From: Schistocerca nitens
Taxonomy: Eukaryota > Arthropoda > Insecta > Orthoptera > Acrididae
DNA length: 64,000 nucleotides
Assembly: GCF_023898315.1 (NCBI RefSeq)
Contig: NC_064614.1
Location: forward strand, 115,847,501-115,911,500
Direction: 5' to 3'
The translations under genes were made by a program, and so were the position numbers. Of this stretch, positions 1-11,034 are shown piece by piece (position 1 is the stretch's first letter; the number at the start of each line of letters is the position of its first letter). A model generated the notes under the pieces. It saw only the letters and a program-made list of their open reading frames with translations. It was not told where the DNA came from and did not search any database.

Positions 1-104
1 AAATATGCATTTCCTCTGCTCCACCCTGTATATGAATACTTTTTAAATGAAGAATTAATTTGATTTACCTTTTCGTATGTTGTCTTAAGTTTCAACACCA
101 ATGA

Positions 105-535
105 GACTGAAATAAATGGTTGTAGCTTCAGCATAAGTTGCATTGAGAAGTCCGTTTTTTATTTCTTGATGGTGACTCGTTTCAGACACCTGTGTCCATT
201 ATCAAACCATCTGTGCTGTAAGTGTGACAAATACAGGCAAAAGCCCATGTACAGAATCTGCCCCTGCAGTAATCAAAGCAGTATATGTCAGACATAACAG
301 CAACGCATTACATAGGATTTCTTTAATGTCTGTCCTATGTGGTGTAATTTGCTGCTGTTAAGTCGACCATATATCACTTTGATTGCTGCAGGTGCAGTTT
401 CTGTACATGGGCTGTATTTGTCACACTTACAGCATGGATGGTTTGAAAATGGACACTGGTTGCCAAAACCAGTTACTATCAAGAAATAAAGACTAGATAC
501 TTCTCAATGCAACTTACGACGACAACCATTTACGG
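105..535. mobile_element. Foldback (palindromic) element
   Basis: About 160 bp on the left (115-275) is the diverged reverse complement of the right side (375-535), including matching GTAAGTGTGACAAATACAG, CATGTACAGAA and AAGTTGCATTGAGAAG blocks. The loop is about 100 bp. There is no coding capacity, so I read it as a non-autonomous hairpin MITE. Target duplications are not clear. Confidence 0.8.
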
Positions 536-539
536 TGTT

Positions 540-944
540 TCAATTAAAAGTTGCGGACCTATTTTTCACCTGCAGCATGCTTCAAGTTCTTACCAATGAG
601 ATTCCTGAGCAACTGGATCTAAGATTTAGACCAATTCTTTGGCTTCACATATAACAGGAACTTCCTAGGGATTTCTGATACATCTTTCACCATCATCTGC
701 CTGCATAAATTACTATAGGCTTCCATATAGATCATCTTATGGATGCTCAAGCTTCTCATTCTGTTTCCCTACATTCTTCTTTGTAGTGAAGCTGTAGCAA
801 TCTCTGTTTGCAAAAATGTGTGATTGGCACCATTAAACCATCATTCATCTTTGCCATCTTTTATTATATGACATAATATTACTTATTTACCTAGAGCAGC
901 ATTCCTTAATCTTTTCAATGAATGGGACCTTTTTTAATGTCCAC
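540..944. other. No assignable feature
   Basis: AT-rich sequence between the foldback element and the hAT-like relic. It may hold the C-terminal remnant of that relic, but I could not support a frame. Confidence 0.4.
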
Positions 945-1275
945 TTTTCTTGTGTTTCTATAATATGTTGACAATAAATTATTTTTGGTCCAGAATTCAT
1001 TTTGGTTTAACCTGCTGTTCATTTGGAAAATACTTATTAAAAGCTTCATTCAGACTTTTCAAGTACTCAATAACTTCCTCTCCTGTGTCAACCCCTTCCT
1101 CTTTTAAAACGCTATGTATTGTTGGAAAGCAATAAAACTTGTTGACGTACCTACAAATTCTTTTTCTGGAAAACATTATTTCCTCTCATGAGCAGTAAGT
1201 ACATTTACTTGCTTGGCTTGAAGGGTTAAATTAAATGCATTGACCTTTGTGTAAATGTTGCATATATAGGCAGTT
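945..1275 (-). pseudogene. hAT-like (ZBED5/FAM200-type) transposase relic
   Basis: Two minus-strand frames join across a frameshift: IYTKVNAFNLTLQAK and, downstream, EEVIEYLKSLNEAFNKYFPN. This resembles the helical region before the hAT dimerisation domain in ZBED-type domesticated and hAT transposases, where 'LN.LNL.LQGK' precedes a block of charged helices. No catalytic residues, BED finger or C-terminal hATC domain can be placed. The call rests on family recall of a short region. Confidence 0.45.
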
Positions 1276-2009
1276 TGAAGCACAATGTTGCTCGTCGTAT
1301 AGATGCTAGATGACAGAGTAATAAATACTGTTGTGGATGTTGGACAATGACTCTAATTGCACAGTGTGTAGCCATTCCCTTATTGTTAAGTTTTCTGGCT
1401 GCAGGGTTCCAGTCTGGTCTCTGATAAATACAGGCTTATTCACTCTCAGTGCCGCTTTTGTGCCTTATCGACAATGTCAGTGTGGAGACAGAGATTAGTG
1501 TCACATTTGTACCAACTATCCAAATTAGTAAGCAGAAATGAGGGTTAGTTGTTAATCATTTTTTTCTTATTTTGTAGCGGTGTTAACTTGAGTGATCTTC
1601 ACGGAACCCTAGTGTTCCACACAACACAGTTTAAGGAATGCTGATTTAGAGTACGAGTTAAGGTGTGCATGATTTGCAACAACTCTTCTGTTTCTTGAAA
1701 CTGCACTAAATGTTCTCATTTTTCCTTTTACGTAGGGTGTTAGTGACTACAAGTATCTACTCAATTCCACCAAACATAAATACTTTCCTAGCTTTCTTGA
1801 TGATAAGCATCATCCCTGTAATAGTGTCACAATTGCTGATCCCTGTGTCCTCAATGTCACTCTTGAAAACATTGGTTCTGTTTGTAGAAAGTTGTTCTAA
1901 AATAATCCTTTTGTATTTCTGTATATGGACTGTGAACAGTTGTCAGAAAATGTGCTCAGTATTACTTTACAAGACTATTTACCTTTACTGCTGGTGCAGA
2001 AGGGGGTTG
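1276..2009. other. No assignable feature
   Basis: AT-rich stretch with no supported protein or RNA. Upstream parts of the hAT-like relic could extend here but are too decayed to call. Confidence 0.4.
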
Positions 2010-2599
2010 TGTAGAGGATCAATTGCACGCTCACACAAAAAAAATCACTTTAGGGTTCTCTACAGAAGCCTCAGAATCAGGACTCTCTCAACTGGACTTC
2101 TCTTTGGGAACCCGGAATGTACGAAGCCAACACAGGTCAGGAAATGCACAAAATATGACTAAGGAGTTGGAGAAATACAAGCTGAAAGTTGCAGCTCTCC
2201 AGGAGATTAGATGGAAGAATAAAAGATTAATCAAGATACGCAATGGGAATATCCTGTATGGAGACTGTGGTGAGCACGATGAATTACGTGCTGATTTTTA
2301 TGTAAATGACTCGGTAATAAAGAGTGAGTAGTGGTCACTCATGATACTTGCTTCTTAATAAGGGCAGCGTTACTGCAAACAAAGTAGGTTTGTGAAACAA
2401 ATTTTGTTCTGACATGTAATTAATAAATTGTATGAATATAGCAGTGAAAGAGTTTATATCTATTAACAACAGTATCTCCCACATTACAATAACTTTCCAG
2501 AATAGTGACATATTCTTGATCAATGCACATGCACTTGCGAGGATAAGGAAGAATTTATAGAGCAGGAATTTTACACTGAACTGGACTCTGTGTAACTCA

Positions 2600-3135
2600 T
2601 TGCCAAACAGTAATATTAAAATAGTATTGCATTATTTTAATGCCAAACTGGGTCACAAAGACATCTATAAACCAATGGAAAGTAATGAACATCTGCATCA
2701 AAAGAACGGTGACAATGGCATCCCCTGAACAGTTTAATTGGCAATAATATCTGCAATATGAGTATATGGATTCAACATAAAAATGTATATAAAGAGGCAT
2801 GAATGCCACCAGCAGGGCAAACCATAAAGCATCTAGACTACTCATGTATCCAGAAATGGTATGCAAACAGCTCCTAACATATGTGAATCTATTGAAGAGC
2901 AGACTGTGACATTGAATAAGAGAGTAGTGACAATGGCACACATTTATCAAATTTTCAGTTGACAATAATACTGCAATATGAGTACATGGTTTCAACATAA
3001 AACCTACATAAAGGGTCATGGCTGGCACCAGATGGGCAAACCATATATCGGATAGACCACGTATGTATCCAGAAGTGGTATGCAAATAGCATCAAATATA
3101 CACAAACCTATGGAGGAGCAGGCTGTGACACTGAT
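2600..3135. repeat. Diverged tandem repeat, about 218-bp period
   Basis: Copies start at 2709 and 2927 with GTGACAATGGCA and continue in parallel through GCAATATGAGTA, TTCAACATAAAA, GGGCAAACCATA and TATCCAGAA; a partial earlier copy precedes them. The array replaces the middle of the RTE endonuclease. Confidence 0.75.
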
Positions 3136-3862
3136 CACGTTCTGATGATAAGCAAGATGAACATTAAATTTAAGAAGGTGTGTAAAATAGCTAAACAGAC
3201 TACATATTATGATATCAACAGATTAAAAGGAAATATGAGACAATATTAGCAGAAAACCTAAGTAAATGTAAGGAAAAGGTAAGAGACTGTGATATCAAGC
3301 ATGACTGGTCTCAGATTAAGGAAACAGTAAACAGGGTAGCATCCAAAATTATAGGCAAAAAAAAAAAAAAAAAGGTCAGATAAGGTGTGGTACAATCAAG
3401 TGTGCCAGCAAAAAACTGAAAATAGAAGGCTGGCTAGGAAGAAGTTGTTGAAAAATGTGAGGGTTCAGGAACTAAGGGAAAGGTGTATCTGAATAAATAA
3501 GGAAACAGCAAGTGTGCTAAAGCAGGAGAAACAGAAATAATACAAGGAGCTAATAGAACAAGCTGAAGAGGACTGTATCCCTCACAGGACAAGGCAAATG
3601 TACCAAAAAGTTACAAAAGTAACACAGAAATATAAGAAGAAAAAAAGCAGTTATTAAAGACACACAGGGGAAGATCCTCAAAAATGACACTGAAGCAGAA
3701 CAGCAATGGGCAGAGTACTTCGCAGAATTACTAAATTGTGATGACCCCATTGAGTCTCGTCCATGTGAGGTACCATACACTATAGAGAGCAAAGTAGATA
3801 CTTTCTATCAAGAAGAAATATGACAAATAATTAAAAACCTAAAAAGTAGATCAAATTGCAGG

Positions 3863-3993
3863 TTCAAATGGCTCTGAGCACTATGGGACTCAACTGCTGA
3901 GGTCATTAGTCCCCTAGAACTTAGAACTAGTTAAACCTAACTAACCTAAGGACATCACACACATCCATGCCCGAGGCAGGATTCGAACCTGCG
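3863..3993 (-). mobile_element. tRNA-derived SINE (family A), head-truncated
   Basis: The minus strand carries a tRNA-like B box (GGTTCGAATCC) and a body ending in CCATTTGAA, typical of an abundant orthopteran SINE. The A-box half of the tRNA head is missing. Perfect target duplications TCAAATTGCAGG lie at 3851-3862 and 3994-4005, inside the RTE reverse-transcriptase region. Confidence 0.9.
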
Positions 3994-5397
3994 TCAAATT
4001 GCAGGACCAGTAGTGGTTAAAGTAATTACAAAAATCTCAAAGAATGTTTAGGAATATGAGAGATTGCCTGATGACTGGAAAATGGCCACAATCGGTCCAA
4101 TCCTAAAAAGAAAACACCTGGCAAGTGATAATTACAAAGGGATTTCTCACCTTAATGTAAGCTACAAAATTCTATTTCGGTATTTACTGAATCCCAAATG
4201 CAGAAAGAATATTAGGGGACTATCAATGTTGTATCAGAAGGAACAGATCGACTATAGAGCAACTTTTTATGCTCACACAGGTAACTAAGAGGGGTTGGGA
4301 ACTTAATGTTGATATTCACTTGGTTTTTGTTGACTTCAAAAAAGCTTATGACAGCCTACACAATGACACAATCAACAATGTCTTGAAAAGAGTTTAAGTT
4401 TCCACAAAACGTAATACATCTAGCACAAATCAGAGTAAAGATCACCACAAGAATGTCAGAGCACTTTGTAATCAGAACTGGTCTTAGACAAAGAGAAGCA
4501 TTATATCCAATAGTTATTAATATAATTTTAGAAAAAACTGACAGAGAGCAACAAAAATTAAACCAAACTGAAATAAAACTGGGTAATATCACAACAAATT
4601 GACTTGCATATGTGGACAATGTTTTAATAAATGGTAACAAAGAGGACTTGCAGCACATGTCAAGTTCTTACAGACGTATTGCAAGTAAAGCCAGGGTTGA
4701 GAAAACTGAGTACATGCTCATAAGTGAGGAACCCAATGTCCAAAACACATTAATAAGTGATGAATTCACTTTTAAAAGAGTACACATATTTAAAATAGTG
4801 GGAAGCATTTTTAGCAAGCAGAATAGAATGGAAACTGAGATTAAGTCGAGAACAGCAGAGGCAAATAGAGCATATTTTGGGCTATGGAACATGCTGTGCA
4901 GTAGAGTTGTTTCTAAAAGTTTTAAAATCAGACATACCAAAGTGTAATTCTCCTGGTAGCTCTACATGGTTCTGAAACACATATCATTAAAGAAAACATA
5001 TAAACAAAAACTGCTAGTCTTTGAGAAGAAGATATTAAGAAAAACAGTTGGCCCGAAAAGGGACACCCAGTCACAGGAATGGAGGATATTAAAGAACTGG
5101 GAACTGGAAAACCTGTACTTACAAGCTGATATTGTCCAAAAAATGTCGGCAGGACACCTAATTAGGATGGAACAGGAAAGACTACTGCAAGTAGCATTCT
5201 CGGGATCTGTGGAATGCAGAAGGGATTGAGGAAAAGGATGGATAACATGGAAGGATGATATCAACAGGAATACAGAGGCGGCAGGTCTGAGAGAAGGTGA
5301 ATAGGCCACAAAAGCTAGCAACAGAAATGACTGGTGGAGGAATGTAGAAAATGCATATGGTCTCCCAGACCAAAGGGACAGTTAAGAAGAAGAAGAC

Positions 5398-5779
5398 AGT
5401 ATACGTAATTTTTCCAGCTGATAAAGAATGAATTACAACAAGCTCCTATTATTAGCATATAGTCAACATTACAGTGTTATGGATTTTAGGCTGATTTGGA
5501 ATGACACAACAATGACTGTGGATCTTGTAGCTGCAGGTATCAGTAAATCTTGCCTATAACAGAAGCTCAAGGTGCTCATGGAACTTGAATAAGTAAAGTA
5601 TCTTAAATGTATTTTCATTTAAGATGTAATACGAATAATTGCCTGAAGTTACTTACTTATTCCTTGGATCACACACTGCCTGACAAAAGAAGTGGGCAAT
5701 CAAAAGTGGAGGAGAATATGAAATAAAAATTCATGTATTAAGAGGGTACATAACATTACCCCGATTTACAAAATTTAAT
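5398..5779. other. No assignable feature
   Basis: AT-rich sequence between the RTE 3' end and the mariner-like relic. It may contain the 3' terminus of the relic, but no inverted repeat was resolved. Confidence 0.4.
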
Positions 5780-6640
5780 CAAATTTAAAAAGAACTTGGC
5801 AGAGTGAGCCCATTGGTTTAAAACATTCCAATGAAATGAGTCCAAGAGCTCCTTAGTGGCTGTACAAAGATGGGCGTTGTCATGCAACAAGCACACTCCT
5901 CTTGTCAGCACACCCCTCCTTTTGAGTTTTTCTTACGGTCTCAAAATATCATTGTGCATTGATGCTCTCCCTCCTGAGGCAGAAATTTGACCAAAATGAT
6001 ACCTTTTTGGCCCTGAAATAGTACGGCCATGATTTTTTTGCCCAAAATCGTGGTTTTGAATATTTTGGCAGATGGGGAATTGGTGTGCCGTCACTATGGT
6101 GACTGTCTTCCTGTCTCAGGCATGTAATGAACCACCCACATTTAATCTCTAGTCACAATGGAGCTCAGAAAATTCTCACTTTCCAATTCAAATTGCTCAA
6201 GAAAATTGCAGGTGCTCCTGACCCTATTTTTCTTAGGGCTGCTGTGTCAGCTGTTTTGGGACCCATATTGCATACAGTTTTCAGTACCCCAGCATTTCTG
6301 TGAGTCTCTCGTATAAGAACATTCTGAAGAAATGTGGAAAGCAAAAACTTCATCAACTCTCAATCATAGCTCTACACGCACAACAGGTTCCTTGAGTTTT
6401 GTATCAACTCATCAGTCAAAATGGAAATTCTTCCACTCCTCAGTCCATCATGAACATTTCTTCATCTACTGAACTCCCTATACCAGTTAAATGAACTTGT
6501 CTTATTCATAACACCTTCACAATAAACTGTTTCGATTCATGAAAAAATTTTGAGAGGTGCCATTTCTTCTGCAAGTCGAAAGTGAATCACAGCACGTAGC
6601 TCGCACTTTGTGGAATTTTTTACTGACGTCTTTCTGGGAA
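5780..6640 (-). pseudogene. Mariner-like transposase relic
   Basis: Read on the minus strand in several frames. The N-terminal part (about 6640-6370) gives EMAPLKIFS, ETVYCEGVMNKTS and SILTDELIQN, the helix-turn-helix region. The C-terminal part (6210-5780) gives FLSSIVTRD, MWVVHYMPET, then QKGIILVKFLPQ and GVCLLHDNAHL, the blocks that carry the first and second catalytic aspartates. Stops and frameshifts throughout; the third acidic residue is not identified. It lies beside a LINE copy at 6775-8230 and probably inserted into it. Confidence 0.75.
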
Positions 6641-6774
6641 CTGAACACTACAACGTTAAGTTTATGTACTACCATGTACCAGTGATATTCCCAACCCTCA
6701 AAACAACCACAGCCTGTTATGTTCACAGTACACTGTTCGTGCTGCTGCCCTTGTGTGTATATGTTCAATATCCC

Positions 6775-8230
6775 GTCAGTCCTATTTGGTAAGGGTCCCA
6801 CACATTCGAACAATATTAAAAGATGGATCACATGAGTGATTTTTAAGTGATCTCCTTTGCACATTGATTGCATTTCCTTAGTAGTCTACCAATAAACCAA
6901 AGTCTGCTACCTGCTTTATCCATGACTAAGCCTATGTGATTGTTACATTTAATATCCCTACGCAGTGTTACACCAACATATTTGTACTAGTTTATTGCTC
7001 ACTGATACTACAGGGTACTACACTTTTTTAATTTTGTGAAATGCCCAATTTTAAATTCATGAACATTTAAAGCAAGCTGCCAGTCGTTGCACTACTTTGA
7101 AATCTTATCAAGATCTGACTGAATATTTGTGCAGTTTCTTTCAGGCTGTACTTAATTATAGATAACTGCATTATTTGCAAAAAGACTGAGGTGACTATTA
7201 ATATTTTCCACAAGGTCATTAATATACAACACAAATACCAAGGAACCAAACCCATTTCCCTGGGGTACACTTGAAGTTATCTCTACATCTGTTGATGATT
7301 CAACATCGAAAATAACTAGCTAGGTACTCCCTACCACAAAATCCTCAGTCCAGCCACAAATTTCACTTGATATCTCATAATATTAAAAATATATATATAT
7401 ATATATATAGGCATAGGTGTGGTACTGAATATTGCCTTGATCCACGGCTTTCAGTATGTCGTGAGAAAGTGTGAGTCACGTTTTACATGATCAATGTTAG
7501 CAAAATCCATACTAACTGGCATGGAGGAGGTCATTTTGTTCGAGGTACCTCACTGTGTTTCAGCTCAGAGTATGTTCTGAGGTTTCTGGAACAAATGGAT
7601 GTCAAGGACACTGGATGGTAGTTCTGTGGGTCACTTCTGCTACTCTTCTTGTATAAGGGTGTGACTCGTGCGTTCTTCAACTACTGGGCATGGTTTTTTG
7701 TTCGAAGGATCTATAATAGGCTATAGTTACCTGCGGAGCTAAATCATTGCAAATTGGGTAAAGAATCTGATATGGAGTCCATTGGGCCTTGCAGCTTTGT
7801 CCAGTTTTAACAATTTCGGCTGTTTCTCAATGCCACTGAGACTAATATCTTTGTCGCTCATTTTTTCAGAATTAAACTGGGGTGGCACTCCAGAGATTTC
7901 CTTCATAAAGGAACATTTGAAAACCGAGTTAAGCATTTATGCTTTTCCTTTCCTTAATTTTATTCACAATTCCAGTTCTTGTCTAATCCATGAGTGTCTC
8001 AAAGCCAACTCTGATGCCATTAACAGCCTTTACATATGATCAGAATTTCTTTGGATTTTTAAAATAATCATTAAACAACATCCTGCTATGGTAGTGATTG
8101 AAGGCTTCATGCACTGCTCTCCCAAACAGATTTCATTCATTATCTCTCTATCTGTAGTCCTCTGCATTGTTTTATACCTATTATGCATCTGTCTTTCTGA
8201 AGGTATATTGTATTTTGAGAAATAAAGCAA
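6775..8230 (-). mobile_element. Jockey/CR1-type LINE reverse-transcriptase fragment
   Basis: Minus-strand frames give, in order, the pre-RT spacer (IAGCCLMIILKIQRNSDHM, LLNSVFK-like block), KLLKLDKA with GPDGIPYQILYP (RT start), VFVLYINDLVENI, LSLFANNAVIYN (degraded FADD) and WQLALNVHEFKIGHF, ending at SNVWDPYQIGLTG. This is the RT core of a non-LTR element. It has multiple stops and an internal (AT)n at 7389-7409. The 3' end is cut where the mariner-like relic begins. Confidence 0.75.
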
Positions 8231-8429
8231 TTATACCTCATTACAAAACTGTTTTTATTATTATAATTGTTTTGTTTAAAGGAAACTTAATATACATATT
8301 TGTTATGTCAAGCGAAGAAAATATTGCATTAGCAGGGAAATAGATATGTTTAATTGTTTCCGCAAGCTTGTAATCTTTCCTTTTTTAAAAAATAATGTTA
8401 ATATATCATTATTTATGGCAATTTTTAGA

Positions 8430-9464
8430 ACCACTTCAAAATGGCCAAATATAAAGGCCAAAACGTGTGGTTCCTACACCACCACATACATACCCCTGTT
8501 TGCACACTGAGTTCTCTTCACAGATCAATGTTCCCTAGGGACTGTGTTCTGAATTCGCGGAACAGCCATCTCTGGGCAGACAAAAACCTTTGTGCCACAT
8601 ATGCTCAAGGTGTTTCAACACTGGTTTGGCATTAAAATGTGGGCAGTTATTCTGGACGGTCATGTGACTAAGCCGTATCTCCTTCCACTCTAGCTACCTG
8701 GTCCTGCATACTTGATCTTCCTACAAAACATATTGGACCTGTTTGTGGAAGCTGTGCCACTGAATGTCCATCAGGAAATGTGGTTTCAGCATGATGGTGC
8801 ACCACCTTACTTCTCATGTGCAGTTCTGAGACATCTCAACAGACAATATGGCAAAGATGGATTGCCCGAGGTGTTCCAATATTGTGGCCGCAATCACAGG
8901 ATTTAACTCCTATTGACTAACTCTTGTGGGGTTGTATGCCAAGTTTAATTTATGAGACTCCTGTAGAGGCAGAAGAAGATCGGCTGACACCAGTTCTGGC
9001 CACTGCACTAGAAATAGAAGGGACACCAGGTGGGATGGAAATGTACTATGTTCTGGTACACATGCATCAGAAAATGCTTTGTAAGTACAGTATCTGTATC
9101 TGTAACAACATTGGTGGTAACACAGAGTCGCTGTTGCAATACAGCAGTATTGTTCTGTACATACAGTATACAGGGTTCTTTATTGTTTTGGAATAATGTA
9201 AACATGTAATGTTTACGTGTTAATACAAACAACAATGCGTAAGTGATAAATAGATGATTCCTTTCAAATTGTAACCTAATAGCTGTACTCGCTCACCCAA
9301 TTCAAATCTTCAAGCCCAAATGGACAGGTTAAACATCTGAATTGAACCAATTGTAGAACGGAAATAGTACATTTCTGGAATTACATTCCTATTCACAATA
9401 TTATGTACTCACTCCCCTCTATACATCCTAGAAGTTTATAATGGGAATTTCTGAACACCCTGTA
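8430..9464 (+). pseudogene. Mariner/IS630-type transposase relic
   Basis: Plus-strand frames give HLWADKN.CATYAQG, LDLFVEAVPLNVHQEMWFQHDGAPPYFS (second catalytic Asp in QHDGAP), QSQDLTPID (third acidic motif) and LIYETPVEAEEDRL. It belongs to the same broad group as the element at 39073-40643 (TDEA, ADENPH, DGA motifs). The right terminus AACACCCTGTA at about 9454-9464 resembles the CAGGGTGTT ends of that group. Frameshifted; the N-terminal DNA-binding part is missing. Confidence 0.75.
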
Positions 9465-9820
9465 TTTACTTTATTTGTATTTTAACAATCTACATGCTAC
9501 TGCAATTATCAGAAGGGGGTACAGTTCACCTAAAATATTGTGTCACCAGCGCAGAAAGACATTCACATCATAAGCATTGGGCAATTACATCCCACTGTTC
9601 TGAAGGGGTGACCAGTTGATTGTCACATGCCAGTCTACACACTTCCAAGTGTTCTCGTAGCTGTGTCTTCACTATGTAGCATGGCACTGCAGCCTTCATG
9701 CACTACAGTGCATGGAAAGTTCTACAGGAATCAGGTACATTCATTATATACAATACCATTAAATTTGTACAAACTTCCAGCATACTGGAGTAGCTGTGGG
9801 TCTGCAACTTTTGTTGACCA
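9465..9820. other. No assignable feature
   Basis: Low-complexity AT-rich sequence, nothing supported on either strand. Confidence 0.4.
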
Positions 9821-9823
9821 ACA

Positions 9824-10160
9824 GAACGAAAAATCAGTCCAAAGTTGCAAATTTTACTTTTTTTATTCACTCGATGACTACTTTTGGGCTGAGACCCATT
9901 TTAAAGTCTTCGTAACGTAGTAGAAAATATCTTTTCCACAGTTGTGAAAACCATATCAGAAATGTGGAATGAACAGTTACAGATAACTTCTGTGTGTGCT
10001 GTAACTGTTCGTTGCACATTTTTGACATAGTTTTCACACCTTCGAAAATGCCATTTTAGACTATGTTATGATGATTTGAAATGAGTCTCAGCCCGAAATT
10101 AGTCATCGAGTGAATAAAAAAGTAAAATTTGCAACTTTGGACAGGCTTTTTGTTCTATTC
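9824..10160. mobile_element. Second palindromic foldback element
   Basis: The left arm contains CAAAGTTGCAAATTTTAC, TTTATTCACTCGATGACTA and GGGCTGAGACCC. The right arm carries the reverse complements at 10080-10155. The inner parts (TAACTGTTC, GAAAACC/TTTTCAC) also pair, so nearly the whole unit folds on itself around about 9990. Non-coding. Confidence 0.8.
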
Positions 10161-11030
10161 ATTAAATTTGTGTTGGGAGAGGCAAAAATCTCTTATTGAA
10201 AACTATGGCAGATAGGGCTGTACGAGCCACTAGCTAGTCCAATTACTCAATAAAGGAGGGGTAAATGTAGCTACAAGTACCTCCCAAAGCTTCCCTACTT
10301 GGGGAAGATGCAGAATAAAAATAACTTTGGGTAAAGCTGCACAACAGGTTATCCCAGGGGGCTGACACAATTTACACATCACAAATGTTCTTTGTTTTAC
10401 ATTGTCAGTATTGTAGTAAGCAACATTGTTGAAGATACTAAATTTTTTACTTCTTACTTGTTTTAGGCTATTTCATTTTGGGAGTGGAAGGTCGATCTTG
10501 TTTTGGTTTGGTTGAGCCTTCCTTTATGTGACTTTCTTTTTTGGTTATATTGACACAACCTGTTTAAACGATCATTTGCTGACTCACTAGCTGTAGATTA
10601 CAAGCATGTGAGGTGTAGGTTTGTCTATAGGCTTCAGCTGTCGAACTGCAACTCCCCTACCAAATAGTGGTCATTCACAAAGGAGCACCCCCACCACCAC
10701 TACCCTTGTCCCCTCCCCCCTCCTTGCACTGTCTCTGCATCTACGACCCAAGTTCTTTTGTTCATACGCCAGTGCTCATAAATGGAAGCACTCTTTATAA
10801 AATGTATATTGTGTATTTTAACTAATAATGACAATACGTATTTTACAAAAGCTTGTTCAGGATACTGTTTTTCCATTTTTATGTAATTTGTACAACAGTT
10901 ATAACATTTCATGCTGAGCTTTTTGAGATATGAAGTTTTTGTTTTTCTTATCTGGAAGACACACTCCTGCAACAGAAACATGTAATTAGATACATTATAG
11001 TTTGAAAACAACAGTAACATTCATAAATAT
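10161..11030. other. No assignable feature
   Basis: AT-rich region without a supported gene or repeat boundary. A C-rich patch at 10686-10730 is the only compositional oddity. Confidence 0.4.
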
Positions 11031-11034
11031 AATA

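Larger units (their letters stand above)
2010..5397 (+). mobile_element. RTE-type LINE, broken and interrupted
   Basis: A decayed endonuclease/reverse-transcriptase LINE in the same orientation throughout. The endonuclease start is visible as LGTRNVRS and LKVAALQEIRW at 2100-2215. The endonuclease end (TDHVLMI) follows at 3130. Reverse-transcriptase motifs follow: PDDWKMATIGPI at 4067 and FVDFKKAYDS at 4327. The C-terminal domain (SETHI, KKILRKTVGP, DINRNTEAAG, RNDWWRN) runs to a GAAGAAGAAG tail at 5397. The part between 2335 and 3125 is replaced by a tandem repeat, and a SINE sits at 3863-3993. There are many stops and frameshifts, so it is dead. Confidence 0.8.

Noticed and set aside
19-34. 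CCACCCTGTATATG at the window start as a mariner-like terminus
   Set aside because: It resembles CAGGGTG ends but there is no partner or transposase in view.
1710-2162. 150-codon plus-strand open frame rich in Leu/Ile/Ser
   Set aside because: No recognisable family, AT-driven composition, and its end overlaps the RTE endonuclease in another frame.
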